Part shown: one piece after another, positions 51,484-62,898 of the stretch
How positions within the stretch are numbered: the stretch's first letter is position 1
How the letters are laid out: each line of letters opens with the position of its first letter
Source of the DNA: Phytohabitans rumicis
GTDB lineage: Bacteria > Actinomycetota > Actinomycetes > Mycobacteriales > Micromonosporaceae
Length of the DNA stretch: 64,000 nucleotides
NCBI RefSeq assembly: GCF_011764445.1
Contig: NZ_BLPG01000001.1
Span: forward strand, 4,278,001 to 4,342,000
Reading direction: 5' to 3'
Translations under genes and position numbers: made by a program
The notes under the pieces: generated by a model
Database searches by the model: none
Seen by the model: only the letters and a program-made list of their open reading frames with translations
What the model was told of the DNA's origin: nothing

Positions 51484-52238
51484 CTATTCAGGGTCTGCGA
51501 CGGCGACAAGCGCCGCCCGCAGCAGCCGATCGCCGAGCAGATAGCCCCGGCGCATGACGTTGACGCACGTCGGCTCGCTGACCTCTGCCGAGGTCAGATG
51601 CGCGACCGCCTCATGCCGGGTCGGATCGAAGGGGTCGCCCTTCTCACCGAACGCGGTCAGCCCGAACTTCCCCAGCGCCGCGACCAGCTGCTCGGCCACC
51701 GCGGCGAAGGGGCCCACCAGGTCACCGTGCTCGCGGGCCCGATCCAGGTCATCGAGTACGGGCAAAAGCGCGCTCAACACCTGACCGGTGGTCTGCTCCG
51801 CGGCCAGTCCTCGATCGCGGTCGACCCGTTTGCGGTAGTTCGCGTATTCCGCGGTAACCCGCTGCAGGTCCTTGGTCCGCTCGTCCAGGTCGGCCCGGAG
51901 CGCCTCCAGCTCGGCACCCAGCGCACCGGCGGTCACCTCGGCGAGCTCCGCCTCCACGGCGGACTCGTCCTCGGCGACCTCCGGTGCCGCGTGGTTGGGC
52001 TTGCGCTCCTTCGTGGCGCCCTCCGGCGCGTCCTGCCCCGCTGCGGTGGTTTCCGCCTCGGCTGCCACCGACGCCTCCGTCGCCTTGTCGGTCGTCTCAG
52101 ACCTCTTTGATTTGTCCGCCTTGGCGGCATCGGACTCGGCCGCGTCGGCGGCCTTCACCTTGCCGCCGGACGGATCGATCCTCCGCTTGTCACGGATGAC
52201 GACCCGCTCGGCGGCCTGGTCATCGTCGCGTGCAGGAG

Positions 52239-52242
<4 letters not shown>
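51484..52242 (-). CDS. grpE: Nucleotide exchange factor GrpE
   Basis: GrpE releases ADP from DnaK. The 252-residue product has a long, low-complexity charged N-terminus (about residues 1-90: Lys, Ala, Glu, Asp rich) and a typical GrpE body: [34 protein letters not shown] (coiled coil), [62 protein letters not shown], and [29 protein letters not shown] 52242 shares GTGA with the dnaK stop, so it is translationally coupled to dnaK. The frame is intact. Confidence 0.95.
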
Positions 52243-54122
<1,880 letters not shown>

Positions 54123-54150
54123 GTTCGCTTCCCTCGCTTCTAACGGGTCA

Positions 54151-54173
54151 AGTTGAGTGGACCAGGCTCAATA
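54151..54173. promoter_or_regulatory. HAIR element (HspR operator) of dnaK
   Basis: AGTTGAGT-GGACCAG-GCTCAATA has the HAIR core TTGAGT-N7-GCTCAA, one mismatch from the consensus on the right arm. It lies about 30 bases upstream of the dnaK start. A further half-site, GGTTGAGC, occurs at about 54203. Confidence 0.88.
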
Positions 54174-54270
54174 GTGCCACGCCCACCCTCATCGTCAAAT
54201 CCAGGGTTGAGCGCCCCCCACGCAAGGCTACGCGGGCCGGGCCACCCCCGCGCCACACTGCGCCCCGCCA

Positions 54271-54371
54271 CGCCGATCAAGGCTTTCCGTGTCGATCAAG
54301 GGCAAACGGCCGTGAATCGGAGATCAAACCACGACCGTTTGCCCTTGATCGACGGGAAGGTCCTTGATCGG
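54271..54371. repeat. Palindromic repeat family 1, copy D
   Basis: Outer arms GCCGATCAAGGCTTTCC and GGAAGGTCCTTGATCGGA; inner arms GTCGATCAAGGGCAAACGG and CCGTTTGCCCTTGATCGAC, centre GAATCGGAGATCAAACCAC. It lies in the divergent gap between dnaK and the GTPase operon. Confidence 0.88.
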
Positions 54372-54466
54372 AACGAGGGTGGTGGTCGAGCGGGAAACGG
54401 GCAAACGTTAGCGGAAGCCGCACTGTTTGTGTTGTATGCGATGCGTGGATCGGGCAGTCTTTACCC

Positions 54467-56628
54467 GTGACGTCGCACGGTGACATGCCGGCGGGGAGAT
54501 CTGGCACGCCTACCGCGACCCCCGAGGAGCCGCCGGCCAGCCCGGATCCGGGGTCTGACCAGGACGCCGGAGCCGCGGCCGACGCTGAGCACGGCACGGA
54601 GGCGAAGCCCGCCGAGCTCAAGCGTGCCACGGAGGCGGAGCCGGCCGCGGCTCCCACAGAGACCAGCGCCGAGACACCCGAAGCCGTCACCGAGCCCGCC
54701 GCGAGCGAGCCCGAGGCAGAAACCGAGCCTGAGGCCACCGAGCCCGAGGCCGACGCCGAGCCGGAGAAGGACACCGAGGCCGTCGCCGAGCCGGAGCCGG
54801 AGCCGGAGCCGGAAGAGCCAACCGCCGAGGTGGAGCCGGCCAACCCGGCCAACGAGGAAGCGGCGGAAGAAGACGACGACGGCCCAGAAGACGACAGCGC
54901 CGCGGAGATAGCCGCCGCGCTCACCCGCCTGCGCGGGCGATCGCCGGGTCGCAGTACCCGCTGGTCCTGCACTCGGCCGAAGACGCCCGCCGGATCAGTG
55001 CGGCCCTGCTGGCGCAGCTCGACGACTACCTGCTGCCCCGGCTCGCGCGCCTGGACGCGCCGCTGCTGGTCGTGGTCGGCGGCTCGACGGGAGCGGGCAA
55101 GTCCACCTTGGTCAACAGCTTCGTACGGGCACCGGTGAGCCCGGCCGGCGTGCTGCGGCCGACCACGCGCACGCCCGTACTGGTGTGCAATCCGGCGGAC
55201 TCGCAGTGGTTTCGGCGCGGAGACCTGCTGCCGGGGCTGACCCGTACCACCGAGGCCACCAGCGAACCGGACTCGCTGCAGATCGTCGCCGCGCCCGCGC
55301 TGACCGCCGGGCTGGCATTCCTCGACGCGCCCGACATCGACTCCGTGGTGGACGAGAACCGGGCGCTTGCCGCGCAGTTGCTCGCGGCCGCCGACCTGTG
55401 GCTCTTCGTCACCACGGCCGCCCGGTACGCCGACGCGGTGCCGTGGGAGCTGTTGCAGACCGCGCGCTACCGGGGCACGGTCACCGCGCTGGTGCTCGAC
55501 CGGGTGCCGCCGGAGGCCGCCGAGGAGGTCACCGCCCACCTGCTCGAGATGCTGTCCATCCACGGCCTGGACACCGCGCCCCTGTTCGTACTGCCGGAGA
55601 CCGAGGTCGACAGCCAGGGCCTGCTGTCCGAGTCGGTGACGATGCCGCTGCGCGACTGGTTCGGCCGGATCGCCGCCGACGCGGCCACCCGCGCCGCCGT
55701 GGTCCGGCAGACGCTCGACGGCGCGCTCGCCGCGCTCGAACCGGCGGTCGCGGGGCTGGCCGCCGCCGCGGACGAGCAGGTCACCACCGCGGACGCCCTC
55801 GACGATCGGGTACGCGCCGCGTACCGGGCCGGGCGCCGCACGGTCTCGCAGGGCGTGCAGGACGGCCGGTTGCTGCGTGGCGAGGTGCTCGCCCGGTGGC
55901 AGGAGTTCATCGGCACCGGCGAGTTGCTGCGCACCCTGGAGGCGCGCATCGGCCGACTCCGGGACCGGGTCGTCGCCGCGCTCCGCGGCCGGCCGGTGCC
56001 CGGGCGCGAGCTTCGTTCGGCGATCGAGGCCAACCTGGTCACGCTGATCCGGGGTGCCGCCGCCGACGCGGCCGACCAGGCGTACTCGGGCTGGCAGGCG
56101 CACCCGGCCGGGTCCGCGCTGCTCGATCCGAGCCTCGGCCGATCCAGCGCCGACCTGCCCGAGCGGGCCGAACGGCTGGTACGCGACTGGCAGCGCGGGG
56201 TGCTGGAGATGATCCGGCGGGAGGCGGGCCACAAGCGGGCCACCGCCCGCGGCGCCGCGTACGCCGTGAACGCCACCGGGCTCCTCGTCATGATCGGCGT
56301 GTTCGCGTCGACGGCGTTCATCCCGACCGGGGCGGAGGTCGCGGTCGCCGGTGGCACCACGGTCGCCGCGCAGAAGGTGCTCGAAGCCATCTTCGGCGAC
56401 CAGGCCATCCGTGCCCTGGCCGCGAAGGCCCGCGACGACCTGCTGGCGCGGACGAACGCGATCCTGGACGAGGAGGCCGCGCGCTACGCCGACCGGCTGA
56501 TCGCCGCCGGGATCAGCGCGGATCCCGCCACGGACCTGCGCGACGCCGCCGCCCTGGTGGAGTACGCGCGGGCAAAGGCCGCCCTCACCGACGGCACCAT
56601 GTTGGCCCTGCCGGGGGTTCATCTATGA
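54467..56628 (+). CDS. Dynamin-like GTPase 1 (DynA/DynB-type), frame broken by an apparent 1-base deletion
   Basis: About 720 residues in the restored frame. Residues 1-150 are acidic and low complexity (repeated TEPEA/EPE). The GTPase domain then begins; one base added near 54937 joins LTRLR to AIAGSQYPLVLHSAEDARR. P-loop GGSTGAGKSTLVNSF, G3 LDAPDIDSV, and a weak G4 position (LDRVPPEA) without TKxD. A coiled helical stalk follows, with a hydrophobic segment near the C-terminus (ATGLLVMIGVFASTAFIP). The next gene overlaps as ATGA. Streptomyces DynA/DynB, a tandem pair that stabilises FtsZ rings at sporulation septa, is the closest parallel; direct equivalence is inferred. Confidence 0.85.
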
Positions 56629-58280
56629 GCATTCTCAGCAGGTTGCGGCGCGACGACGAGATCGACGCCGACCGGCTGTCCGACCGGGTCGACGCGATCG
56701 GCCGGTTCATCCGGGTGGTCGACGGCCACCTGCCCGAGCAGCGCCTGATCGCCGCGCACACCGTGGTCGAACGGGCCGGCGCCCGGCTGGCGCTCTCCCG
56801 CGACCACACCGTGGTGGCCCTCGCCGGTGCCACCGGCAGCGGCAAGTCCAGCCTGTTCAACGCGCTGGCCCGGCTCGACCTGTCGCCGGTGGGCGTGCGC
56901 CGCCCGACCACCGGCATGGCCCACGCCTGCGTGTGGGGCAACCTGCAGGGCGCCAACCGCCTGCTCGACTGGGTGGGGGTGCTGCCGCGGCACCGGTTCA
57001 TCCGGGAGAGCGCGCTGGACGGCGACGACGAGCGGGCACTGCGTGGGCTGGTGCTGCTGGACCTGCCCGACTTCGACTCGGTGGAGCGGTCGCACCGGCT
57101 GGAGGTCGACCGGCTGCTGGGCCTCGTCGACCTGGTGGTCTGGGTGGTCGACCCGCAGAAGTACGCCGACCGGGTGGTCCACACGCGATACCTGCAGGAG
57201 TTTCGCAACCACAAGGACGTCACGGTCGTGGTGCTCAACCAGATCGACCGGCTGCCCCCGGACGAGGTCGAGCGGGTCCTTACCGACCTGCGCAAACTGC
57301 TCGACGAAGACCAGCTCGACGGCGTACCGCTGGTGGCCACGACCGCGCTGCGGCAGTCGGCCATCACCGACCTGCGCGGCATGCTCGAGCAAACCGTCGC
57401 CGAGCGGCAGGCATCCCTGCGGCGGCTCGCCGGCGACGTCGACACCGTGGTCGACCAGCTCTCCGACGTGGTGGGCCCGGCCGTGGCCGAGGACGAGATC
57501 GACCGGAGCACCGTGCGGGAGCTGACCGACGCGCTCGCCGTCGCCGCCGGGGTGCCGGCCGTGGCGGAGGCGACCGAGCACGCGTACCGGCATCGGGCGG
57601 CGCAGGCGACCGGCTGGCCGGTCGTGCGGGGCTGGCGCCGGTTGCGCCCCGATCCGCTGCGCCGGCTGCACCTTCCCGAGGGCCCGGTCGAGCCGGGCGA
57701 GCCGGTCGGCGCCACCTCGGTGCCCGACCCGAACGCCGCCCAGCGCGCCGCCGTCGGCCTGGCGCTCCGCACGGTCGCCGACCGCGCCTCGGCACCGCTG
57801 CCCGACCTGTGGTCGACCGCGCTCAACACCGCGGCCCGTTCCCGGCTGCGCGACGTGCCCGACGCGCTCGACCGGGCCGTCGCCAGCACCAACCTGCGGA
57901 TGGACGAGACGCCGGCGTGGTGGCGGGTCGTGGGTGGGCTGCAGTGGCTGGTCACCCTCGCCGCCGTGGGCGGGCTGCTCTGGCTGGCTGCCGGGTACGC
58001 CGTACGCGTGCTCGGGCTGCCCGAACTGGACTACCCGATGGTCGGCGTCGTACCGCTGCCCACGGTGCTGCTCGTCGGCGGGCTGCTGGCCGGGGTGCTG
58101 ATCGGCTTCCTGGTGCGCCCGCTCATCCGGCACGCGGCGCGGCGTGCCCGGCGCCGGGCGGAAAACCGGCTGCGGGCGGCCGTCACCGAGGTGGCGCGGG
58201 AGCACATCGTCGCGCCCGTCCGGACGGTCCTGCACGCGTACGCCGAGGCACGAGAGGCACTGACGTCCGCCGGATCGTGA
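56625..58280 (+). CDS. Dynamin-like GTPase 2 (YfjP-type)
   Basis: A 551-residue GTPase: MSILSRLRRDDEIDADRLSDRVDAIGRFI, P-loop GATGSGKSSLFNALARLDLSPVGVRRPTTG (with switch I Thr), G3 LLDLPDFDSVERSHRLEVDRLLGLVDLVVWVVDPQKYAD, and a proper G4 LNQIDRLPPDE. C-terminal part is helical with two hydrophobic helices (LQWLVTLAAVGGLLWLAAGYAV and VVPLPTVLLVGGLLAGVLIGFLV) and a basic end. It overlaps gene 1 as ATGA and the next gene as GTGA, so the three are coupled. With one degenerate and one complete G4 motif, the two GTPases may work as a heteromer at the membrane. Confidence 0.88.
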   Translation: MSILSRLRRDDEIDADRLSDRVDAIGRFIRVVDGHLPEQRLIAAHTVVERAGARLALSRDHTVVALAGATGSGKSSLFNALARLDLSPVGVRRPTTGMAHACVWGNLQGANRLLDWVGVLPRHRFIRESALDGDDERALRGLVLLDLPDFDSVERSHRLEVDRLLGLVDLVVWVVDPQKYADRVVHTRYLQEFRNHKDVTVVVLNQIDRLPPDEVERVLTDLRKLLDEDQLDGVPLVATTALRQSAITDLRGMLEQTVAERQASLRRLAGDVDTVVDQLSDVVGPAVAEDEIDRSTVRELTDALAVAAGVPAVAEATEHAYRHRAAQATGWPVVRGWRRLRPDPLRRLHLPEGPVEPGEPVGATSVPDPNAAQRAAVGLALRTVADRASAPLPDLWSTALNTAARSRLRDVPDALDRAVASTNLRMDETPAWWRVVGGLQWLVTLAAVGGLLWLAAGYAVRVLGLPELDYPMVGVVPLPTVLLVGGLLAGVLIGFLVRPLIRHAARRARRRAENRLRAAVTEVAREHIVAPVRTVLHAYAEAREALTSAGS

Positions 58281-58672
58281 GGCTCGGGCTGGGGCTGCTC
58301 GGCGCGCTCCACCTGTCCTGGGGCGTGCCGGCGACGCTGGCGCCGCGGTGGTTCTTCGACACGTTCCCCGGCTTCGGGCGGGCGTGGACCGCCGCGTATC
58401 CGCCCTACAACGAGCACCTCGTGATAGATCTGGGCGCCACGTTCACCGCCCTGGGCGTACTCCTGCTGATGGCGGCGTGGCTCGCGGACCGCAAGGTGAC
58501 CGCGGTGGTCCTGTGTGGAGTGCTGGTGTTCTCTTCTTTGCACTTGATCTTCCATGCCCGCCACCATGGCGCGCTGGCCGGTGCGGACCTCGTGGCGAGC
58601 CTGGTGGCGCTGGCGCTCGGGGTGGCCGTCCCGGTCGGCCTTCTCGTGCTCGACCGGCGGCGGCGGGCGTAG
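58277..58672 (+). CDS. Small four-helix membrane protein
   Basis: A 131-residue protein of four hydrophobic segments: [95 protein letters not shown]. His and Phe patterns (HLIFHARHHGAL) recall actinobacterial DoxX-like or DUF4345-like proteins but I cannot assign it. GTG 58277 shares GTGA with the GTPase-2 stop, so it is cotranslated with the GTPases; a membrane partner role is possible. Confidence 0.72.
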   Translation: MRLGLGLLGALHLSWGVPATLAPRWFFDTFPGFGRAWTAAYPPYNEHLVIDLGATFTALGVLLLMAAWLADRKVTAVVLCGVLVFSSLHLIFHARHHGALAGADLVASLVALALGVAVPVGLLVLDRRRRA

Positions 58673-58681
58673 GGTCTGTCC

Positions 58682-59860
58682 ATGACGCCCTACGAGGCGG
58701 TGTTGCGAGCCGCTCGCGACGTTGCCAAGCTCGACTGCGCCCTGGACGCCGAGATGCTCGGGACCGCACTGCTCGGCAGCGTGTACGCGGTCGCCGAGGA
58801 AGACCGGGCCGACGCCGTGCGCGACTTCGTGGGCGGGTTCCTCGCCGCCACGTCGCGGCGCCGCACGGCCGCCGCGACCACGATCCGGGAGGTCTTCGCG
58901 GCGCTCGTGCCCGAGGCGTCCGGCGCCGCCGCGGTCAAGCGCGGTGCCCAGGCGCCGCCGTGGACCGACCAGCTCGGGCAGGTGCGGCTCACCGGCAGCT
59001 ACGCCTACGGAGACGTGTACGGCGACCAGACGTCCTACCTGGCCACCTTCGCCTACGACGACAGCGACTCGGGCGGCCCCGAGCACGCCGTGGTGGCCCT
59101 GGTCGACCACAACATCGGCATCACCAAGGACGTCTTCGTCGGCGGCCCGGCCGAGCGCATCCTGGCCCAGGTGCGGGAGATGTGCGCTGAGGACGAGCTC
59201 ACCTGGTTTCGCGAGGAGGACCCGCGGCGCCTGCGCGGCGAGGTGGCCCGCCACCTGCGGATCACCGACGGGCTGACCAACCTGCCGGCGGACGGCTCGT
59301 TGGCCACCGACCGCGCGCTGGCCGGCGCCCGGCTGTCGCTGCTGCCCACGCCGATGCTGACGGCGGTGCCCGATCCCGCGCCGTTCTCCTCCGATGACCT
59401 GGTACGCCGCTTCCTCGACTCCTCGGAGGCGGCCCGCCACGGGCTGACCCACGTCACCGAGGCGGAGCTGCCGTCGCTGCACTTCTGCATCAGCCTGGTG
59501 CTGGACCATGTGGCCAGCTACGCCGAGCCCGACCCGATGCGGTGGAGTCCCGCCGTGGCCGGCCTCTTCCTGCTCGACTGGGTGCACCGGCGGGCCGTCC
59601 TCGACATGGACGACGCCGCGATGCTGCCCCGCGTGGTCCGCGCCTGGGCCGCGTACGCCAGCCGCCAGCGCGGGCTGCCCGCCTCGGCGGCCGCCCGCAC
59701 GGACGAGGCGATCGAGGAGATGATCCCCGAGTTCGTGCGGCTCTACACGACCGGCGAACGCCGCAGCCCGGCCACGGCCGCCGTGGCCCAGCTGATCGCG
59801 GAAGGCATCGACCCCAGCGACCCCGACGCCCTGGACGCCTGGCTCCGCGACCGCGACTAA
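58682..59860 (+). CDS. Conserved actinobacterial hypothetical protein
   Basis: A 392-residue soluble protein, ATG 58682, 9 bases after the preceding stop. Segments: EAVLRAARDVAKLDCALDAEMLGTALLGSVYAVAEEDRADAVRDFVGGFLAA, VRLTGSYAYGDVYGDQTSYLATFAYDDSDSGGPEHAVVALVDHNIGITKDVFVGGPAERIL, SSDDLVRRFLDSSEAA, and a C-terminal helical half ending DPSDPDALDAWLRDRD. I have seen this layout in many actinobacterial genomes without a known role. It may be in one operon with the two dynamin-like GTPases. Confidence 0.78.
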   Translation: MTPYEAVLRAARDVAKLDCALDAEMLGTALLGSVYAVAEEDRADAVRDFVGGFLAATSRRRTAAATTIREVFAALVPEASGAAAVKRGAQAPPWTDQLGQVRLTGSYAYGDVYGDQTSYLATFAYDDSDSGGPEHAVVALVDHNIGITKDVFVGGPAERILAQVREMCAEDELTWFREEDPRRLRGEVARHLRITDGLTNLPADGSLATDRALAGARLSLLPTPMLTAVPDPAPFSSDDLVRRFLDSSEAARHGLTHVTEAELPSLHFCISLVLDHVASYAEPDPMRWSPAVAGLFLLDWVHRRAVLDMDDAAMLPRVVRAWAAYASRQRGLPASAAARTDEAIEEMIPEFVRLYTTGERRSPATAAVAQLIAEGIDPSDPDALDAWLRDRD

Positions 59861-59951
59861 CCCCGCCCCGCTACCCCACCGCCCCACCTGCCGCGCCCCA
59901 CCTGCCGCGCCCCGCCCGCCCCGCCCCGCCCGCCGCGCCCCGGCGGGCGCT

Positions 59952-60056
59952 GCGTCGATCAAGGACTTTGCCGTCGATCAAGGGCAAATGGTCGTGCTTT
60001 GATCTCCAATCCACGGCCATTTGCCCTTGATCGACGCAGAAAGCCTTGATCGACGC
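59952..60056. repeat. Palindromic repeat family 1, copy E (full length with outer arms)
   Basis: Outer arms GCGTCGATCAAGGACTTTG and AAAGCCTTGATCGACGC; inner arms GTCGATCAAGGGCAAATGG and CCATTTGCCCTTGATCGAC around GTGCTTTGATCTCCAATCCAC. It lies between two convergent genes in a gap that otherwise contains only GC-rich filler (59861-60089). Confidence 0.9.
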
Positions 60057-60089
60057 AGCACGGCGGGCGGTGAGCCGGAGGGGTGAGCA

Positions 60090-61016
60090 CTACGCGGGCT
60101 CGACCAGGCGTAGCCGGCGCTCCGCCAGGGTGATCGTCACCCGCTGACCCCAGGACATGGCGAGGTGGTCGGTTTCCAGGCCGTCGGCGAAGACCACGAG
60201 CCGGTCGCCCTCGGCGGTCACCTCCAGCGCGTCGCCGTCACTCAGCTGGCCGGCCGTCATCGACACCCCCGTCGCCGGTGACGGCCACGCCTCGCGTACG
60301 AACCAGCACAGCGCCGGCTCGTCGGGCTCGGGCAGGTGGGGTGCGCCGGGCCGCTCCCGGGAGATCGAGGCACACCACCCGGTCGCGCCGGTGCCGGTGC
60401 CCGCCACCAGGCCGGACGACGACTGCCGCTCCCGGCGCCCGTCCGCGGTGGACAGGACGTACCGGGCGGACTGGTGGCTGGCGTGCCCGACGTAGATCTC
60501 GTTCAGGCCCAGCAGCGCCTGCCCGTCGTCGAGGGCGGCGCGGGCCATCGTGCGCTCCCGTATCCGCGCCCGACCGGCGACCACCGCCGGCAGCAGCCGG
60601 CCGATGGAGTCTGGTGCGAATCGCACGAGCACGCCCGCGTTGCGCCCCGGCTCCGGGTCGACGCCGATGACCGGCTGCCCGTCGAGGTACTTCGCCGCGT
60701 TTGCCACCAGCCCGTCCTGGCCGACCGCGATCACGATGTCTTCCGGCGCGAACGGGAACCGGGCCAGGTCGTCGCGGTCCGCCCGGCCGCGCCGCCAGTC
60801 CGCCGGGATCGCGGCCCCGACCGCGGTCAGCGCGGCTTGGAGCGCGTCGTGCCGGGCCACGACCTCGGCCATGTCGCGGCCCCGCTGCCGGAGGAAGTAG
60901 CCGGCGGCGGCTTGGGTGCCGTGGTGAGCCAGCAGCTCGTCGAGCTCGCTGTGCCGGCTCACCACGACGACCCGCGGGGCGAGCGTGCCGGTCGCCGCAC
61001 CCACGCTCATTTTCAT
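60090..61016 (-). CDS. NAD-kinase-like protein
   Basis: A 308-residue relative of ATP-NAD kinase. [18 protein letters not shown] takes the place of the family GGDGT, with GQDG; the later [15 protein letters not shown] and [18 protein letters not shown] (NE motif) are typical; [15 protein letters not shown] matches the phosphate-binding region. The C-terminus is a beta-domain. Loss of the first Gly of GGDG may weaken kinase activity. ATG 61016 overlaps the upstream SPFH stop as ATGA; ATG 61010 (MSVGAATG) is also possible. Context with an SPFH protein and a Nudix regulator suggests NAD(P)-linked control. Confidence 0.8.
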   Translation of the reverse strand: MKMSVGAATGTLAPRVVVVSRHSELDELLAHHGTQAAAGYFLRQRGRDMAEVVARHDALQAALTAVGAAIPADWRRGRADRDDLARFPFAPEDIVIAVGQDGLVANAAKYLDGQPVIGVDPEPGRNAGVLVRFAPDSIGRLLPAVVAGRARIRERTMARAALDDGQALLGLNEIYVGHASHQSARYVLSTADGRRERQSSSGLVAGTGTGATGWCASISRERPGAPHLPEPDEPALCWFVREAWPSPATGVSMTAGQLSDGDALEVTAEGDRLVVFADGLETDHLAMSWGQRVTITLAERRLRLVEPA

Positions 61017-62035
61017 TTCGAGAGCCGTCCGAGCAGGCTGGTCACCACGTCGGGAGTGACGGTGAGCTGGCCGATCTCGGGGAGCTGCCCCGCGACCTCG
61101 CGCAGCGCCAACGACTGGAGGACGGCCGGGGGCAGGTCCCGGTACGCCGCCAGCTTGGCCGCCTCGGTCTCTGCCTCGGCCAGCCCTACCGCCCGTACCC
61201 CCTCAGCCTTGGCAGCGGCGAGGGTGCGCTCCTTCTCTGCCTCGGCGGCGGCCAGCACCGCGGACCGCTCGGCCTTGCCCTGCGCGACGGCCAGCTCGGC
61301 GGTCGCCTCCAGCTCGGCCTTGCGGCGGGAGTTGGCGCCGTGCTGCTCGACGAGCTGCTGCTCGCGGCGGGCCAGCTCGATCTTGCTTTGCAGCTCGTTT
61401 TCGGCGATGGCCCGCTCCTGCTCGACGGCCTGGGCGCGGCGGGCGTACGTGGCGCGGTCGGCCTCGACCTGCACCGCCTCCCGGGTGGGCGTCTGCAGCG
61501 CGCGCTCCATCTCCGGCTCCGGGCGGACCGCGACGACCCGGGCGCTGACCACGGCCACGCCCACATCGGCGAGCCTTGCCTCGTCGCGGAGCGCCGCCGA
61601 GACCGCCTCGCGTACGGCGGCGATGTCGGTCAGCGCCTCGGCCAGCGGCACCCGGGCGAGCAGGTCGAGCGCCGGCTGCTGGGCCAGCTCGGCGAGGAGC
61701 GTGGCGATCTGGTCCAGCGGCCTGGCCCGGGCGACGCCGCGGTGCGGGTCGACGGAGAAGTCCAGCCGGCCGGCGGCCAGGGCCGGGTCGGCGACCCGGT
61801 ACGTCACGGTGGCCTGCACGGTCACGTCGGCGAAGTCGCTGGTCCGGGCGTGGAAGAGCAGGGGCAGCTCGCGGTCGTCGACCGGCACCTCGCTCAGCAC
61901 GCCGACCAGCGGCCGGTACCAGAAGGACTGCCCGATCCCCTCGTGCTTGACCCGGCCGCGCGCGTGGTGCCGGACCCAGGTCGTCGGGGCACCCCGCAGG
62001 TGCCGCAGGAACAACCGCTTGGTCACGTCCGCCAT
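61013..62035 (-). CDS. SPFH/band-7 domain protein
   Basis: A 340-residue protein from ATG 62035, with GGGAGG upstream. SPFH domain: [48 protein letters not shown], then [93 protein letters not shown], followed by a long heptad-rich coil with [45 protein letters not shown]. No N-terminal transmembrane helix is visible, so it would scaffold peripherally. It is divergent from the Nudix regulator gene and overlaps the NAD-kinase-like gene. Confidence 0.85.
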   Translation of the reverse strand: MADVTKRLFLRHLRGAPTTWVRHHARGRVKHEGIGQSFWYRPLVGVLSEVPVDDRELPLLFHARTSDFADVTVQATVTYRVADPALAAGRLDFSVDPHRGVARARPLDQIATLLAELAQQPALDLLARVPLAEALTDIAAVREAVSAALRDEARLADVGVAVVSARVVAVRPEPEMERALQTPTREAVQVEADRATYARRAQAVEQERAIAENELQSKIELARREQQLVEQHGANSRRKAELEATAELAVAQGKAERSAVLAAAEAEKERTLAAAKAEGVRAVGLAEAETEAAKLAAYRDLPPAVLQSLALREVAGQLPEIGQLTVTPDVVTSLLGRLSK

Positions 62036-62054
62036 GACCACCCTCCCCTTTTTC

Positions 62055-62069
62055 TCGTCACCATGACGA
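62055..62069. promoter_or_regulatory. Candidate operator between SPFH and Nudix regulator genes
   Basis: TCGTCA-CCA-TGACGA is a perfect 6-3-6 palindrome in the divergent promoter. A related half-site, TCGTCA-AGG-TGGTGA, follows at 62089-62103 just before the Nudix start. NrtR-type autoregulation is inferred. Confidence 0.55.
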
Positions 62070-62110
62070 TAACAGCCGTGATAGATTCTCGTCAAGGTGG
62101 TGATAAAGAG

Positions 62111-62793
62111 ATGTTCGCGGTCACCGTCGACCTGGTGGTCCTGACCGTCCGCGGCGGCGAGCTGTGCGTGCTCCTGGTACGCCGCGGCACCCCGCCCTTC
62201 GCGGGCCGGTGGGCGCTGCCGGGCGGCTTCGTCCTCCCCGCCGAGGACCTCGCCACCGCCGCCGTACGCGAGTTGGCCGAGGAGACCGGCCTACGCCACC
62301 CGGCCGGCCACCTTGAGCAGCTCGGCAGCTACGGCGACCCGGACCGCGACCCGCGCGGGCGGGTGGTCACGATCGCCTACCTGGCCCTGCTGCCGGATCT
62401 GCCCACCCCGGTGGCCGGCACCGACGCGGCGCACGCGGAGTGGCTCCCGATCTGCCGGGTACGCGAGGCAGACCTCGCCTTCGACCACGAAAAGATCTTC
62501 ACGGACGGCCTGGAGCGGGCCCGCGCCAAGCTGGAGTACACGCCGCTGGCGACCGCGTTCTGCCCGCCCGAGTTCACCGTGGCCCAGCTGCGCCAGGTGT
62601 ACGAGACGGTGTGGGGCACCCACCTCGATCCGCGCAACTTCCACCGCAAGGTCACGGGTACGCCCGGTTTTGTCGAGCCGGCCGGCCGCTCGACGACCGG
62701 CGACCGTGGCCGGCCCGCCCAGGTCTTCGTCCGGGCCCGGCCGCCCTGCTACACCCTCCGATGCTGCGGCCGGAACGCCCAAGATCCGCCTGA
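62111..62793 (+). CDS. NrtR-like Nudix transcriptional regulator, frame broken by an apparent 1-base deletion near the 3' end
   Basis: About 227 residues in the restored frame. An N-terminal Nudix domain (VDLVVLTVRGGELCVLLVRRG, PGGFVLPAEDLATAAVRELAEETGL) with the Nudix box G-x5-E-x7-REL-x-EE-x-G modified (GGFVLPAEDLATAAVRELAEETG) is followed by a C-terminal winged helix (LEYTPLATAFCPPEFTVAQLRQVYETVWGTHLDPRNFHRKVTGTPGFVEPAGR). This is the NrtR layout; NrtR represses NAD biosynthesis genes and responds to ADP-ribose. The frame breaks near 62727; one base added gives a FRPGPAALLHPPMLRP ending and a stop at 62791-62793. AAAGAG precedes the ATG. Confidence 0.86.
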
Positions 62794-62848
62794 TCAGGGA
62801 CCCGCTCTCTCGGCACGCCACAAAACGCCCGAGCTATTCCCTGATCAA
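62792..62848. repeat. Palindromic repeat family 3, copy 2
   Basis: TGATCAGGGACCCGCTC and GAGCTATTCCCTGATCAAC form arms enclosing CTCGGCACGCCACAAAACGCCC. It begins in the stop codon of the Nudix gene in restored frame and is the inverse of the copy at 49387. The region 62870-63040 that follows is GGG/GTG-rich low-complexity DNA without a recognisable gene on the plus strand. Confidence 0.78.
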
Positions 62849-62898
62849 CGCGGACGGGAAGGGCACGCACGGAGGTGTGGGCGTGGGCGGGAGGGTGA

